64,000 nt of DNA, from NCBI GenBank assembly GCA_022494885.1, contig JAGVSM010002955.1:47562-111561 (forward strand). Reading direction: 5' to 3'. A program made the translations under genes and the position numbers. Under the pieces are notes generated by a model. That model ran no database searches, was not told the DNA's origin, and saw only the letters and a list, made by a program, of their open reading frames with translations. This document shows, piece by piece, positions 50,885 to 62,870 of this stretch (positions within the stretch are counted from its first letter, which is position 1; every line of letters begins with the position of its first letter). This stretch comes from Micrasema longulum. Its lineage: Eukaryota > Arthropoda > Insecta > Trichoptera > Brachycentridae.

Positions 50885-51175
50885 TCTTCGACAATCTGAC
50901 AGATGGAAAAATAATTCATTTGCTACTTACACATTCGTTTGCTAATTACGTATGAAATGTGATCCCATCTTGTTTCTTTAAGATCCTAGCAGTACTTCTA
51001 CACTTCAAAAGGACACAACACGGCATATATGAATTCAAAACAGGAGTTGCGTACTGAGCGACGTCTACAAAGAAACTAATGGGTCAAAACGTAAACCTAA
51101 TCATTTATGAGTAGTTTAGTCGCCTTCTGTTTGATGGGCGTATGCGGTTTCTGGACTATTCTTAACTCTATGTTT
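50885..51175 (+). repeat. Dispersed repeat X, copy 2
   Basis: Parallel to 25890-26190 with scattered substitutions and a small insertion near 50930. Ends near GGACTATTCTTAACTCTATG. Confidence 0.6.
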
Positions 51176-51510
51176 TTGTATTAAACATTTTTTCTACGAA
51201 TATGATATGTAAGCAAGTAAATATTTTTGCTAATAAATATTTCTGAAATAACGAACATCTTCATTGACGACAAGATATATTAAGTGTCAAATATTTCGAT
51301 TGTTTTAAACTTTCAACAGTTTTGTGGGAAAATATATTACCTAATTGTATGTACACACCTAAGACCTGTTCATTAGTATTTTTGACTAATAATATTGAAT
51401 AAACAATTGAGCCTTAGTTGCATCATCTTCTGGCTTTATTTGATCTGGTTCTAAAATTGGTAAAAAATAATAAATTTAATAAATGATGCATTTTGTGTGC
51501 TAAAACTAAT

Positions 51511-51650
51511 AATCATCATCATCATCATCATACTTCGATCTGCGCCCGATGGTGCACAGGGAACTGCAATGGCAAACTAGATGCGGCGCATATCGATCAT
51601 CCGTTACGTGAGATCACATATGACTATTCTCAAGCCTGACGGTAATTAAC
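51511..51650 (-). repeat. SINE S1, 3' half with GAT tail
   Basis: On the - strand the body ends GTGCACCATCGGGCGCAG and then a clear ATGATGATGATGATGATG tail at 51512-51531. A separate head fragment (GGTCAGCGCGTTTGCC) lies at 52086-52125. Confidence 0.65.
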
Positions 51651-52085
51651 CACTGCAATTCGAACTTCCGACCTGTTGCGGTGCTTGCGACAAACCAAAT
51701 ATACATTTGTTACTTACTTTTTGCGGTGATTTGTATGGAAAATCTTCGTTTGCTTGTCCAATAATAGTGTAATTTATGTATTTATTGTCCACCGGATAGA
51801 GACGAGTACCGCTAAGCGCTTGACAGAATAACCACAGATAAAATGTAATGAGATGAACATCCACAAACAAACATAGAAATTTTGGCTTTTTTTTCAAAAT
51901 TTTAAGTCCTTGACTAGGTAATTTGTTATATTCCGTTAAAATTTGTTTGCTTGTTATGCCATTTATTTATCGCAAATGGCTCGTTACAGATTAAGTTACA
52001 TATAAATCAAGGATCGGTTTGAAAACTAGGAGTATAAAATGATGACGGGAACTATCTAATTATTGCTTTATTGCTTTTTACACCA

Positions 52086-52125
52086 TAAAAGGCAAACGCG
52101 CTGACCACGACACCACGAGGCAGAA
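52086..52125 (-). repeat. SINE S1 head fragment
   Basis: CTGCCTCGTGGTGTCGTGGT then CAGCGCGTTTGCC on the - strand match the tRNA-like 5' end only. Confidence 0.5.
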
Positions 52126-52423
52126 ATGTTTCAATAGCATCCTATTAATGATATCTTACAATTGCGACTTTTCTCTACTTTAAAATAAGGTTATTTTTTC
52201 CCCATTAACTATTGAAAATGAAAACATGAAATATATAGTCGTGCGCAAATGAACAATATTAGGAATGCCTTCATACAATTTAACAATTAAAAACAGATAT
52301 GATTGGACGTATATAAAAAGAAAACTATCGGGTATTTTTTTTTCTATTCAAAAATCCGATGTTTTCCAATAAAATAATACCATCAAACTTTTTTCTTTAA
52401 TGAAGGAGTTGAAAATTGTTTTT
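52126..52423. other. No gene recognised
   Basis: AT-rich DNA next to the 3' end of LINE-B. Confidence 0.45.
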
Positions 52424-52703
52424 TTATTTTATTTATTGGGGATATCAACAGTAATACATGTGGTACAAATATAACAAATAACATATACAGAGAATAAAAC
52501 CAATGACAGATATCCACAAAAATACATTAAATACACGTACAATACATACTAGTGTGTTTGTGTGAGTGTAAGTGAGTGAGAGGGTGGGTGTGTGGGTGTT
52601 ATATTGGAAAGAGGGTGTCAGGTATCGAAAATATAAATATATGTAAAATATTAAGAAATAGAGATAAAATTTAATAAAATAAAATAAAACTTTATTATTG
52701 AAA

Positions 52704-55661
52704 CTAAGTATAAGACAAAAAAGAATGTTTTAAGACGCGCATTTTAAATGTTATTTTTTTACAATCAAATGGATCAATAAGGGGAAAGTTCAAATTACAT
52801 TCACTAGCAAAACGTATAAGTGGAGAGTTCTGGGCATAGTTCGTACGAACTGCTGGCACATGAAATAGAGAGCTCGACGTGTGACGGGTGCGGTAGCCGG
52901 GGACATTTAATGATAACTCTGACAAACGAGCCGGACTATCAAGGCGTCCACTAAGTATGTCATGAAGCACCCCCATGTCCAACAGTAGACAGCGATCTTC
53001 TAAAGTAAGCAAGTGGTGTTTTTTGCAGGAAGACATATAATTGAGATCGGTATACCTGCATCTCCAGTTAAGATGTCTAAGAAATGTCCATTGAATTTTC
53101 TCAAACTTTTCTTTATGTATGACATATTGTGGAGACCAAACAGAAGAGGCATACTCGAGCAAACTGCGAACATGAGCAAAGTAGACCATTTTAATACACG
53201 CGATATCATTAAATACCTGACATGTACGAAGTACAAAACCAAGGTTTCTATGTGCACGGGTCAGTATGTCATCGAAGTGATTCTCAAATGTAAGTTTGCT
53301 ATCAAGAATAACACCCAGATCGCGTACGGTATCAACTCTCTGAACAGGTTGGTTTGATAATATATAATGATATGGGATTGGATGTCGACCTCGCGAAAAA
53401 GAAATAAGCAAACACTTTGATACATTGACGTTAATACGATTTTTCACATAGTATTCGGTCAAACGGTTTAGATCATCTTGAAGTTTAAGACAGTCAAGAG
53501 GATTCTTAACTTTGAAGTATATTTTTTTATCATCTGCGTACATCAAAAATCTTGCGTTCATAAATACAACATAAATATCATAGAGATACGCATTGTAAAA
53601 CAATGGTCCCAAATGTGAACCCTGGGGTACTCCGGAGGAAATATCAGCAAACTCTGATCGAAAACCACCAAGAACAACAGCTTGGCTTCTATTGCTGAGA
53701 TAAGATAAGATCCATCTGTGAACGTCTCCTTTTACACCCAAGTTTAAAAGTTTTCTCATAAGAATGATATGATCAACTCGGTCGAAAGCTTTTTCGAAGT
53801 CTGTATAAATTACATCAACCTGCTCAAGTTTGTCCATACAATGAAAAACATAATCTATAAATTCTATCAAATTGGAGATAGTAGATTTGCCTTTCAGAAA
53901 CCCATGTTGTTGGGGAGGTATTCCTTTTACTATGATTGGATAAATCCGAGAATAAACTATTTTTTCGCACACTTTGCTGAAAGTATTGAGTATGGAAATA
54001 CCTCTATAATTAGAAATTTTATTTTTTGAACTTTTTTTGTGTATTGGTAAGATATGAGCTTCTTTCCATTTCAGGGGAAAATATCCTTGCTTGAGAGATA
54101 AATTAATTATTTTATTAAGAGGGATACATAATGATTTTGCACATTTTACAATAAAATATGGAGGTACTCCGTCACTTCCAGCACCTCCATTTACGTCGAG
54201 TGTAGACAAGAACTTGTGTACCTCCCTTTCAGTAGTTTCAATTTTATCTATAAAACTACCGTCATCACAATATGGTGGTGCAAGATTTTCTACAGAATAT
54301 GAAGTGCAAGGTTTGCTGAAGACCGAACTGAAGAAATCATTGAATCCTTGACAAATAGACTGACCACTGTTATATTTCTGATCTTTATACTCGAAGGATT
54401 TAGGGTAAGCAGAGCCACCTCGACGTTCTTTTATATATGACCAGAGTTGCTTGGGGTTGGATTTGATGTTATTTTGTAAAGATACAACATATTTTTGAAA
54501 ACAATCTTCCTGAAGTATTTTTTGTCGATGACGCAACAGAGCAAACTCATCGTAATCGAGAAGGTTACCAAACTTTTTCCATTTGGCATGAACTTTCTTT
54601 TTTTCTTTAATTAATTTTAACAAAGAATCACTAAACCAAGTAGGATATGAACGTTTGCGACTACGTGTGTCGAGAGGAATGTGTGTTACGATCAAATCAT
54701 TAATTAAATCATAAAACCTGGAGACGGTATCTTCCAACGATAAGCCGAGGAATTGTTGAATCCAGTTAATTTGTAAAAACTTTTCATTAATCAGATCGTA
54801 GTTTCCTTTCCGAAACCTTCTAATTGGTAAACTGTTTTCCTTAAGAGGGACAGTAAAAATATCATTAATGAAAATTTCTAACGAGGGGTGGAAAACATCT
54901 TCCTTTACTAAAGGAGAATTAGAGCGACTTACTTCCGATGTAAAATTACTAAAAACAAGGTCGAGAATATTATTTTTAGAGTTCTTATTCAAATTGTACT
55001 GACGAAAGTTATTTTTTATGAGTAATTCGATCAAGTTCCTGGCTGATTTCTGTAACTCGGCTGACCCTTTATGAATATAAACCGGGGAGTCAAAAGAAAT
55101 CCATTGAATATTGGATAGATTAAAATCACCCGCAACAAAATAATAATCATCGCCACCAAGTTCAAAAACATTTTCAAATATTGAAGTTAAACGCAATATA
55201 TGTTGAGATGGGAAAACTTGGTTCTTACCCTTGTTTACATAGTTGATGCTGTCAGGAGGGGCATACGAAGAGCAAATATGTAAGTTGCGAGAAGCTGAAG
55301 AAGACGCAGCCGAACCCATGCGGGAGCGCAAGGACTCCGAAGGAATGGTAACCCACAAGCACTCCGAACCCACTCGCGACCACTCGGGACGCGCCCGTGC
55401 ACTGAGGCTCCGATCTACCAGTATCATCACACCCCCACCGTCGAGCTTACCACTTTCCACGCGATCACGATCGCGGCGAAAAATCTCGTACCTGCTGTCG
55501 CAAATTTCGGAATCGAGGATTCCTTCGCGTAGCCAAGTCTCCGTGATTATAATTACATCATAACAGTTACTTAAGACATTCTGATAAAAAAGAGACAATT
55601 TAGAGCGAATTCCCCTTATATTTTGATAAAGAATTTGTAATTTATCGCCTTTCATAAACAT
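52704..55661 (-). CDS. LINE-B ORF2: APE endonuclease and reverse transcriptase, intact
   Basis: An uninterrupted 985-codon frame. Residues 1-240 form an APE endonuclease: YQNIRG (Asn14), ITETWL (Glu41), YAPPDS, AGDFNLSN and DVFHPSLE. The reverse transcriptase shows PIHKKSSKNKISNYRGISIL, YTDFEKAFDRVDH (about 620), SGVPQGSHLGPL and LMYADDKKIY (about 705), all catalytic aspartates present. The thumb region reads VRDLGVILDSKLTF and LEYASSVWSP. No RNase H domain. The start at 55661 lies just before the endonuclease and fits LINE-A. This is the best candidate in the window for an active enzyme. Confidence 0.93.
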   Translation of the reverse strand: MFMKGDKLQILYQNIRGIRSKLSLFYQNVLSNCYDVIIITETWLREGILDSEICDSRYEIFRRDRDRVESGKLDGGGVMILVDRSLSARARPEWSRVGSECLWVTIPSESLRSRMGSAASSSASRNLHICSSYAPPDSINYVNKGKNQVFPSQHILRLTSIFENVFELGGDDYYFVAGDFNLSNIQWISFDSPVYIHKGSAELQKSARNLIELLIKNNFRQYNLNKNSKNNILDLVFSNFTSEVSRSNSPLVKEDVFHPSLEIFINDIFTVPLKENSLPIRRFRKGNYDLINEKFLQINWIQQFLGLSLEDTVSRFYDLINDLIVTHIPLDTRSRKRSYPTWFSDSLLKLIKEKKKVHAKWKKFGNLLDYDEFALLRHRQKILQEDCFQKYVVSLQNNIKSNPKQLWSYIKERRGGSAYPKSFEYKDQKYNSGQSICQGFNDFFSSVFSKPCTSYSVENLAPPYCDDGSFIDKIETTEREVHKFLSTLDVNGGAGSDGVPPYFIVKCAKSLCIPLNKIINLSLKQGYFPLKWKEAHILPIHKKSSKNKISNYRGISILNTFSKVCEKIVYSRIYPIIVKGIPPQQHGFLKGKSTISNLIEFIDYVFHCMDKLEQVDVIYTDFEKAFDRVDHIILMRKLLNLGVKGDVHRWILSYLSNRSQAVVLGGFRSEFADISSGVPQGSHLGPLFYNAYLYDIYVVFMNARFLMYADDKKIYFKVKNPLDCLKLQDDLNRLTEYYVKNRINVNVSKCLLISFSRGRHPIPYHYILSNQPVQRVDTVRDLGVILDSKLTFENHFDDILTRAHRNLGFVLRTCQVFNDIACIKMVYFAHVRSLLEYASSVWSPQYVIHKEKFEKIQWTFLRHLNWRCRYTDLNYMSSCKKHHLLTLEDRCLLLDMGVLHDILSGRLDSPARLSELSLNVPGYRTRHTSSSLFHVPAVRTNYAQNSPLIRFASECNLNFPLIDPFDCKKITFKMRVLKHSFLSYT

Positions 55662-56048
55662 AATATAACTGAGAAAAATATATACCTTTAGATAATTCCA
55701 TAAATAATGTGACTAAACTCCTTGGTAAAGGCGCATAACTATGATGATTCAGTTTAAAGACAATAAAAAAGTGCGAGATATAGAATATTTGTTTTTTTAA
55801 TAATAAAATTGTGTGCAGTAGAATGTGCAAGTGTGTACAGGACAAGTGTGCAAATGATAGTACACTATAAGGATACAGTTTTCTGACAATAAAATAGTGT
55901 GAAATATTGAATATTTGATTTTTTAATAATAATAAAAATGTATGTGGTAGATTGTGCAAGTGTGTGTAGAACAATTTTGCAAATGGAAGTATCGTAAAAA
56001 GTTGTATGTAAAAAAAGATAAAATAGTGATACAATATATTATATAACA

Positions 56049-57045
56049 CTATACGGCGAGTTTTGATAATTTTAGTTTTAGAAAATCCGATTCGTTTCTA
56101 ATATGGATTCGTGGTGAACCGTCGGATTTTCTTACATAAATGTTACAGTTTCTCACACATATATAATTGAACTTTAAAGAATTACACAACAATTTACAGT
56201 CTTTAAAAAGTTTCTTGTTAGATGGAGTCAGATGGTCGTGAACAAAAATCTTCCTAGGTTCACCGGGTAGGTCAATGTTCGCAGATGAGAAATTTTTGTG
56301 TTTCCGAATACCAGATAATATATTGTCCTTGAGCTGACGGTTTTTTTAATTTTGCAATTATGGTTTTCGGACGTCCGGCCTCTGGTTTAAAAGATTGCAC
56401 GCGATGTGCAAACTCGATATCATCAGGCTTCAGAGACACTCCAGCGAGCTTAGCAATCCTCATCATGATATCAGGGGGTGAAACATTGCTCAATTCCGGA
56501 ACTCCGGATATCTCTACATTATTTACTCGAAGCCACTGTTGATGATCACCGAATTGGTTTTCCAGATCGGCAATACGTACCTGGGATTGCAAAAGTTTAC
56601 CTTCAAGTTCTGTAATTTTGTTATTAATATCGAAAGCAAATGAATCAAGTGCAGCGCTAACTTCGTCTTTAATTACTTTCTTTATTTTCAACATCAAGGA
56701 GTCAATTGATTTCTCGAACATCGATTTCATCAATTCGCCCAATCTTTCCTCAAGAGCCGAAGACACTATTTGTGGGGCCTGTATCGTTGGGGGCGCCGGA
56801 TGAGAAGGTTGCGCAGTAGGTGACGTAGAGAGTTGACTTGCAATCACATGAGGGCTCGAGGATCTAGAGCGTGGGTCCTGCAATTTGCATGATTCACACT
56901 TCCAGTTACCGCGTGAAATTTGGGACATTCTTTTAAAAACAGAAGAGGAAGTACCCAAACATGAATGGTGCGCACTCATATAGCACCTTGAGCACTTTAA
57001 AGTCTTCGTTGGGCTCATGTTTTTCAAACAAATTTTGCAATTCAT
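56049..57045 (-). pseudogene. LINE-B ORF1: PHD-finger, FP25K-like, one frameshift
   Basis: Starts MNCKICLKN. The C4HC3 PHD-type finger uses C3, C6, C18, C21, H26, C29, C50 and C53. A Ser/Pro linker, coiled coil (about 90-175) and WLRVNNVEISGVPE follow. At about 56340 an A-run is one base longer than LINE-A predicts, changing IAKLKN-RQLKDN into a short wrong tail ending at 56272. In the other phase the FP25K-like end (FVHDHLTPSNKKL, CVRNCNIYVRKS) continues to a stop at 56049. The only visible defect is this homopolymer change. Confidence 0.82.
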
Positions 57046-57299
57046 GATGTTAATAAATAATGCGTGATTAGTAGTCGACGCCTGGCAAAATTATTGTCCG
57101 CAATTTTACTAGCGTGACGAGCCAAAGTGATATTATGTACCTATGTATTTTTTTTCCATACTTATGTTCAATATATGTTAAAGGCAATTTATGCAGTTTA
57201 CGTAAAAATAAATAATAATAAATAAATAAATAACATTATATTTTATTAAAATTATTTTTTGACAAATTCATCGTAATGATGTGATAACTTATATTTATA

Positions 57300-57611
57300 T
57301 AAACAATATTTTGAGTTTGTCCAAATTTTTGTAGACAAGGACTGGATTCAACTCCCTGGGGAGCTGTTTATATTAACATATTACAACAGAGATGAAGAAC
57401 ATTTAAGAGAAGGTAATACAGAAGTCCAGGCATCTACAGGGCTTATGACCTGTCAATGGCTGGTTTAAGTGGCCACTTTACACACTGTCTAACATTCACC
57501 ATTCTGCCTGTATTTGAACTTATATATTCCTTCAATTCTTTCATCTGTTTATGTTTGTGAAGTTAAGGAGCTGAAACCTTTATTTATGCGTGTGAGATTC
57601 ATCTAATTGAA
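57300..57611. mobile_element. MITE-P, one arm
   Basis: TTGAGTTTGTCCAAATTTTT, GACTGGATTCAACTCC, CATATTACAACAGAGATG, CCTGTCAATGGCTGGTTTAA and CTAACATTCACCATTCTGCC in order. This shows the complete outer end of the family. Confidence 0.7.
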
Positions 57612-59029
57612 TTATTTCACCTACATACTAGGCAACGCCTGAAAATATTATTTTTTCAATTTCTATACTTCTTCATGGACCAGGTTTTTTATCAACAATA
57701 TTTATATATAAGTTACAAATTAAAAATACTTGGTAAACTTTCGATTAAAATTATATTTAAACACATTTTTAGTAATAAATTATCGAAATAATATTTTTTA
57801 CACGGTTTTGTGAATTTGGGTCCACAGTGTGTCTTTACGATCCGCCTCCATCCGCTTAAATTTTTTCTTAAAATGCAACAATTACACTAAAAAACATTAT
57901 TCACATTTAAAAGGGGTTATTTTACTAAATCTTATAAAATGTTTGTACATAACCACTTACCTACTTTTATATGTAAACCAGTTTCGCGACGTGCCCGTCT
58001 TTCGTCAGGACACCAATTAAACCAACGTGCCATGCATTTAGTATGCAATTATTTGTTGTTTCGGAATTCACCTTGTGGAATAACATTATTACTTGAACGC
58101 TTTTTTTTCTACATGTGACGTTAAAATACAAAGTGTTTTTTTAAAATTTTATTTTAAAAAGTACCCTGATGAGTCAGCGATAAATGCTTTCATAAAATTG
58201 TTCGACTTCTGCCCACAGGACATTTATAAGAGCAAATACTACCAATATTGCTATCTTAATTTGTACATATCGAGACGGTACACTTAACTTCTGTATTAGC
58301 TATATCTACCTCGATATGTTCTACCGACTTGTCATCTCGACGTCATATAATCAAATCCACCCAATAAATTATCACGAAAATTTACTCCGCGTTCCTTACT
58401 TCATAAAAATTTAAATTTCATATAAAATAGTTAATACGAAAATATAAAATTTAAAAATAAAATTTTGGTCTCATTTATATTTTAAATAGGCTTCTGTGAA
58501 AAAAAGTGCCAACTTCAAAGCGTTTATAAATTCCATTAAATCCTAATTAGAGCATAAAACGCTCCCTTGAACAGTGTTTTCAAAAGACTTTTGAAAATTA
58601 CCAAGTTAGTATGCTTAACTAGTTTTGTCTATATTTATCTACCGAGCGATTACTTTGATGTCTTGATGTGTACACTCCGGAAGATAGTAAAACAGATGGA
58701 AAAAATAAAATAACTGTATTTATTTTTTATAGTGGCAACATTTTACGCCTAGTTGCTTTTATATGTTAAAATGGCAGAATCTAGCCACATTATCTGTGCA
58801 TCTAGGCGTTCGCTTTCACGTCATGGTGAAGGTATGACGTTCTTAGCTTTCTATCATAATTACGGCCTTAAATACCATTCAAATGTCTAAGCTGACTTGA
58901 TAGTATTTTGATATTTATATATTTTTTCAAGCTGTCAGTAGGGTCACAGTAAGTCACATCTTGCTGGATGGTTTGACTCTATAAAATGCTGCTAACGCCC
59001 AGTTGCATTCCACCGGCAATACTACTGAC
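57612..59029. other. No gene recognised
   Basis: AT-rich. Short + frames at 57829-58020 and 58093-58287 lack recognisable domains. Confidence 0.45.
57962..58012 (-). ncRNA. Hammerhead-like motif
   Basis: On the - strand GTCCTGACGAAAGACG, GGCA, CGTCGCGAAACTGGTT: CUGACGA fits CUGANGA, GACG/CGTC forms stem II, GAAA follows, and the wobble-self-complementary ACUGGU precedes a possible cleavage site. Flanks (TGTGG side and TACAT) can pair over about 4 bp. No parent element was identified. Confidence 0.3.
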
Positions 59030-59375
59030 TAGTTCAACTCGTTAAGTTCCACGATGCTAACCCTGGGCAATGGGATCACACTCATAACGGTGTAATCACA
59101 GCAGATAACGAAATAGATAAAAAGCGAGTTTCTGGCGCCTCCAAACCAGAGCCAACCAGCTAAGGGAAGGCAACCCCGACAAAAAAATCCACCAGAGAAG
59201 GCAACGGGAAACCACTCTGGTCATGTTTTCCCAGGAAATACTATGGCGAGTATATCCAAGAAGCAGTTGTCCTGGCTGCGGAATACAAGAGTAGCGCAGG
59301 ACCGAGATGCGTTCGCTGTAGTGATCGCCAACGTCGGGGGAAACTGACAAGGCACCGCAAGAAGAAGATATCATT
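59030..59375 (+). mobile_element. RTE/BovB-type 3' end or related SINE
   Basis: A GC-rich block with GAAGGCAACGGGAAACCACT, TTTTCCCAGGAAATACTATG and GCGCAGGACCGAGATGCG, ending CGCAAGAAGAAGATATC. The AAGGCAACGGxAAACCAC phrase resembles the conserved 3' region of RTE/BovB elements and SINEs derived from them. Only one copy is in the window. Confidence 0.4.
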
Positions 59376-61269
59376 TTTTTGTTAAAAAAACGAATCGGTA
59401 CGTTCTTGTTTTTTAAAGATCCACATATTTAGAGAATATTTTTTTCTTTGTTTACCAAAAACAATAAATAAATAATAATAATAAATGAATCCGTTGCGTA
59501 TTTCTCAAGTTTCTGTTTCGACAAAATAAAATTAAGAAATGTAATGGTCGTTGTGAAAAATATTAATTTAGTTCCTGTATTTGACGATTTACCACGCCCA
59601 ACCATGCATTAGCGCCATTTTCACGATGCGGCCGCCGGGCGAATTACTATAAAACGTTAACGCGTTCACCCTAAAACCGAACAAAACCGATCGTGATGCG
59701 TGACATCTGTCGGCCGTGAAATGAAATACCACATTATTCCGTTGCACGTATTACTTTGGGGCGTTAACAGATGATGCTTCAGTCATTATTGCAAAAACCT
59801 TTGTAATTGCATGAAGAATTTAATAGAAAAAATTTCACCTATAAATAAAAAAAAGATCAAAACTCATTTATTAAAAATAGTAATTTGTGTCGATTTTATT
59901 TTGTTAAAACTATGGATAAAAAAGCGTATTTGAATGCAAAGCATAATATGTATTCTTTCTAATTTTAATAAAAAAAATATTATTAGTTTTTTTACTAATA
60001 CCGATCGTATCCTTTCAGTGGCCTTTAACGATTTTTTTTCTTGACAGCGCCTCCGATAAGTTTTTTACTCAGACATGTACCCACACACAGTTCATGCCTC
60101 TGAAGGATTTTTTGTTATTCTGATTGTTTTTTTACACGACAATTAGTACGGAAAATCAGAATGGAATTTATACTTTTGTCTTGAAAATAAAAATGTTCGT
60201 GGTTGCCATAAGTAAATTAAAAATAGCTATTTTTATATTATAAACGCGTTTCAGAAATATATATTATTATGAACATGTCAAATGTATCGAAAATACATTA
60301 TTAAACTCTTGAAGAATTTCAGGAAGAGACCCTTTTTTAAATTGTATACAAATGTTTAGTCTCTATTGACATACATTTTAATTAATTTATTTTATTTTAT
60401 TTATTATATTCGCCCAGATAGCTTTTATATGACAGGTAAAAAATTACAATTGAAGCATTTTATTACAAAAGGTATATAGGTCCAATATGTATTTAATAAA
60501 TGTATATGCACACACATAAACTCGTATATGTAAATTATCGATTATTTTTTTTTATAGACACGTAATTAATTAAAATATTACATAAAAGTTAGTAGGTATA
60601 TAAAAAAATATTTCTAAAAATTATAACATTTTTAGGCAAAAAAATTAAGTAAACATTCGGTATTATTTCAGTGTTTGTAAATGAAATACAAAAAGTCAGT
60701 GATTTATTTTGATTTAATTGCCGTAAGAATTTTGAATCTAAAAACTGGCAATGGAAAACTAAACTATAAACTTCTCTATCTTCGTTTCCGAGCCGCTGTA
60801 GTCTGACGATTGAAGAATTTACAAAAAAAATACGTCAACTAGACGTCACAATAAGGTAGGTCTAGAATTTAAGTGGCTGGATTTATATATTGTAGACTAT
60901 TATAAGTTGTATAAAAAGAGTTAATTTAACCAGTTTTCGTAGTTATCAATAAAATGTTTTAAAAAGGCGGCTAGTGTTTTGTTTCACTTATTTGGAATAT
61001 AAAATATAATAAGGCGCAACGACGATATGGCGTTCACAAACTAACTACAGGCTTGTCTGTCGGCTGCCAGCTCCCGTGTGACCTATCAAGTCAAGTTTGC
61101 GTCTTAAAGCTTTGAAATGAACTGCTGACAAATAGTCAAACGTGGAAAACGCGGTCGTCCACTGTTTGTCAGCAGTGGACGTCCAGGACGTGGGGAACCT
61201 AATGCCCTGTAAAATAGGCAAGCGCAGTCGAGAATGGATGTTTCTGCGTTAGTTTTATTGTTTATTTCT
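59376..61269. other. No gene recognised
   Basis: AT-rich DNA. GC-richer patches at about 59590-59720 and 61010-61230 have no clear frame or repeat partner. Confidence 0.45.
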
Positions 61270-61450
61270 AACAGTCATCGTCATCATTCCCCTTTCATAG
61301 GGCATAGAGCATTGCATTGGTAAACTAAATGCAGCGTATTTTGACCACCTGAAATATGAAGGTAAGAAGATCAGTCTCTCGCTACAGGTACCAGACCAGG
61401 AAATTTGTACTATTGTAGTTCAAAAAACCTCTTAAAATCAGAACTTCTTA
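61270..61450 (-). repeat. SINE S1, 3' part
   Basis: The tail side CATCGTCATCATTCCCCTTT and body GCATTGCATTGGTAAACTAA, GCAGCGTATTTTGACC, AAGGTAAGAAGATCAGTCT match S1 on the - strand. The tRNA-like head is lost. Confidence 0.6.
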
Positions 61451-61471
61451 TCCATCCCATATCCAAAAACG

Positions 61472-61865
61472 TTGAACTAATATTGACTCCATATATATGT
61501 TCGGCATACTAAATGGTATAATCGATGTTCCATCATTGCTGGGACAAGTAAAATTCAATATTCCGACTCGTAGATTGAGAAACAATGAAGTACTGTTCAT
61601 CGATCAGCATAGAACAAACTATGGCCTACATTCTCCAATTGTCGTATTGTTAACTTAAGACAAGATCTGGACTTTTTTGGTTTAAGTTTACAACGATTTA
61701 AATGAGAACTAAATAAATAGTTCAGATCATGTCTCGATGTCCCTTATGTTTGTCAATGCTTCTTTACTTTTTTTTTAAATGTTTTAAACTATTCTTTTAT
61801 TGTAATGTTTAAACCTTATCAATTTTATTCATGGACAATGTCCGTTAATAAATAAATAAATGTTT
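61472..61865 (+). mobile_element. LINE-E 3' end, + copy
   Basis: NIDSIYMFGILNG, LGQVKFNIPTRRLRNNEVLF, then the 3' UTR with ATGTCTCGATGTCCCTTATG and tail AATGTCCGTTAATAAATAAA. It is an inverted homologue of 20.24-20.65 kb and completes the reading missing there. Confidence 0.7.
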
Positions 61866-61929
61866 AAATCCACATGGTTAACATTAGTATTTAACACGTA
61901 GTGCTTCCTGACATCCTAACACATGCAAT

Positions 61930-62790
61930 TATCAACCTTATTTTTAAGTCTGGTGACAAAAACTGCACATTGAATCAAACAATTTCAAAAAAATAGTTAT
62001 AAAACGATTGAGTAACTTACCTTGAAAGACACTCCATAATCTCACAAAACCAATTCTGGTTAAGAACAAATATTAGTACGAAACTTGCTATGAGTAAATT
62101 TAACAACTACATTGTCAACAGTATTGATCACAGTGTAAAAGGTCCAGCAATTTTTATTGATCTTGCAAAAGCTATCGAGACTTTATCTCATAAATAATTG
62201 TACGAAAACACTTTCGAATATTGGAGTAAATGACCATACCCTTCATTAATTTGAAAGTTACCTTGATAAAAGAACTCATTCTGTTTTTATTGACAATAAA
62301 CTGTCTTTAACCAAAAACATAAAATATGATGTACCACAGGGAAGCGTTTTGGGACCAGTACTGTTTCTGCTGTACATTAACAATTTTTTTACATTAGAAC
62401 TAGATGGAAACAATAAATGTTTAGCAGATAATACTGTCGAAATATTTAAAAAAAAAACCTGAACTAAAGATTCTCCAAAAGTCAAATAGGAATTAACAAA
62501 ATAATTTATTGGTTTTGATCTAAATTTGCTGACTGTTAATGCCACTAAAACTGAAATAAGCATCTTTTCTATAAACAAGACTGGCTTAAACAATTAACAA
62601 ATTCATATTAAAATCTTTACATGTAACAAAAGTTGTGACTGTCCACCTTTGGAGAAGGTCAAATCGTTCTAATATTTAGGTGTTATTATATATAGCAGAC
62701 TTAACTGGGCTGATCATATTGACTACGTCTCTAAGAAAATAAGAAAACTGGGTTATGTCTTCAAGAAATTATAAAACGCCATTGATGAAA
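61930..62790 (+). mobile_element. Decayed LINE-D-like reverse transcriptase
   Basis: With several frameshifts the + strand reads GPAIFIDLAKAIETLSH (motif A, catalytic Asp kept), DVPQGSVLGPVLFLLYINN (motif B), CLADNTVEIF (motif C, first Asp replaced by Leu-Ala context) and LNWADHIDYVSKKIRKLGYV. The last part resembles LINE-D at 17.2 kb. Confidence 0.65.
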
Positions 62791-62799
62791 CGCCAATGA

Positions 62800-62870
62800 T
62801 CAATAATAAGTCCTGCCAGGAGTTGAACCCATAACCTTAAGAATGGTAGTCGAAAAATTCGGCCACTATA
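62800..62870 (-). repeat. tRNA-like SINE head interrupted by mariner
   Basis: On the - strand TATAGTGGCCGAATTTTTCG, CTACCATTCTTAAG and a canonical B box GGTTCAACTCC. It stops exactly at the TA where the mariner element begins. It differs in sequence from S1 heads. The mature tRNA fold is not intact. Confidence 0.5.

Larger units (their letters stand above)
52424..57060 (-). mobile_element. LINE-B, near-intact relative of LINE-A
   Basis: Same architecture and strand as LINE-A: ORF1 57045-56049, a 387-bp gap, ORF2 55661-52704, and a 3' UTR rich in CACACA-type repeats ending CCCCAATAAATAAAATAAAA at about 52424. The 5' limit is not resolved and may lie a little beyond 57060. Protein similarity to LINE-A is clear throughout, but the DNA has diverged, so they are separate subfamilies. 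Confidence 0.85.

Noticed and set aside
59096..59374. 92-codon - frame in the RTE/BovB-like block
   Set aside because: No domain is recognised, and the block matches a non-coding retroelement 3' end on the + strand.
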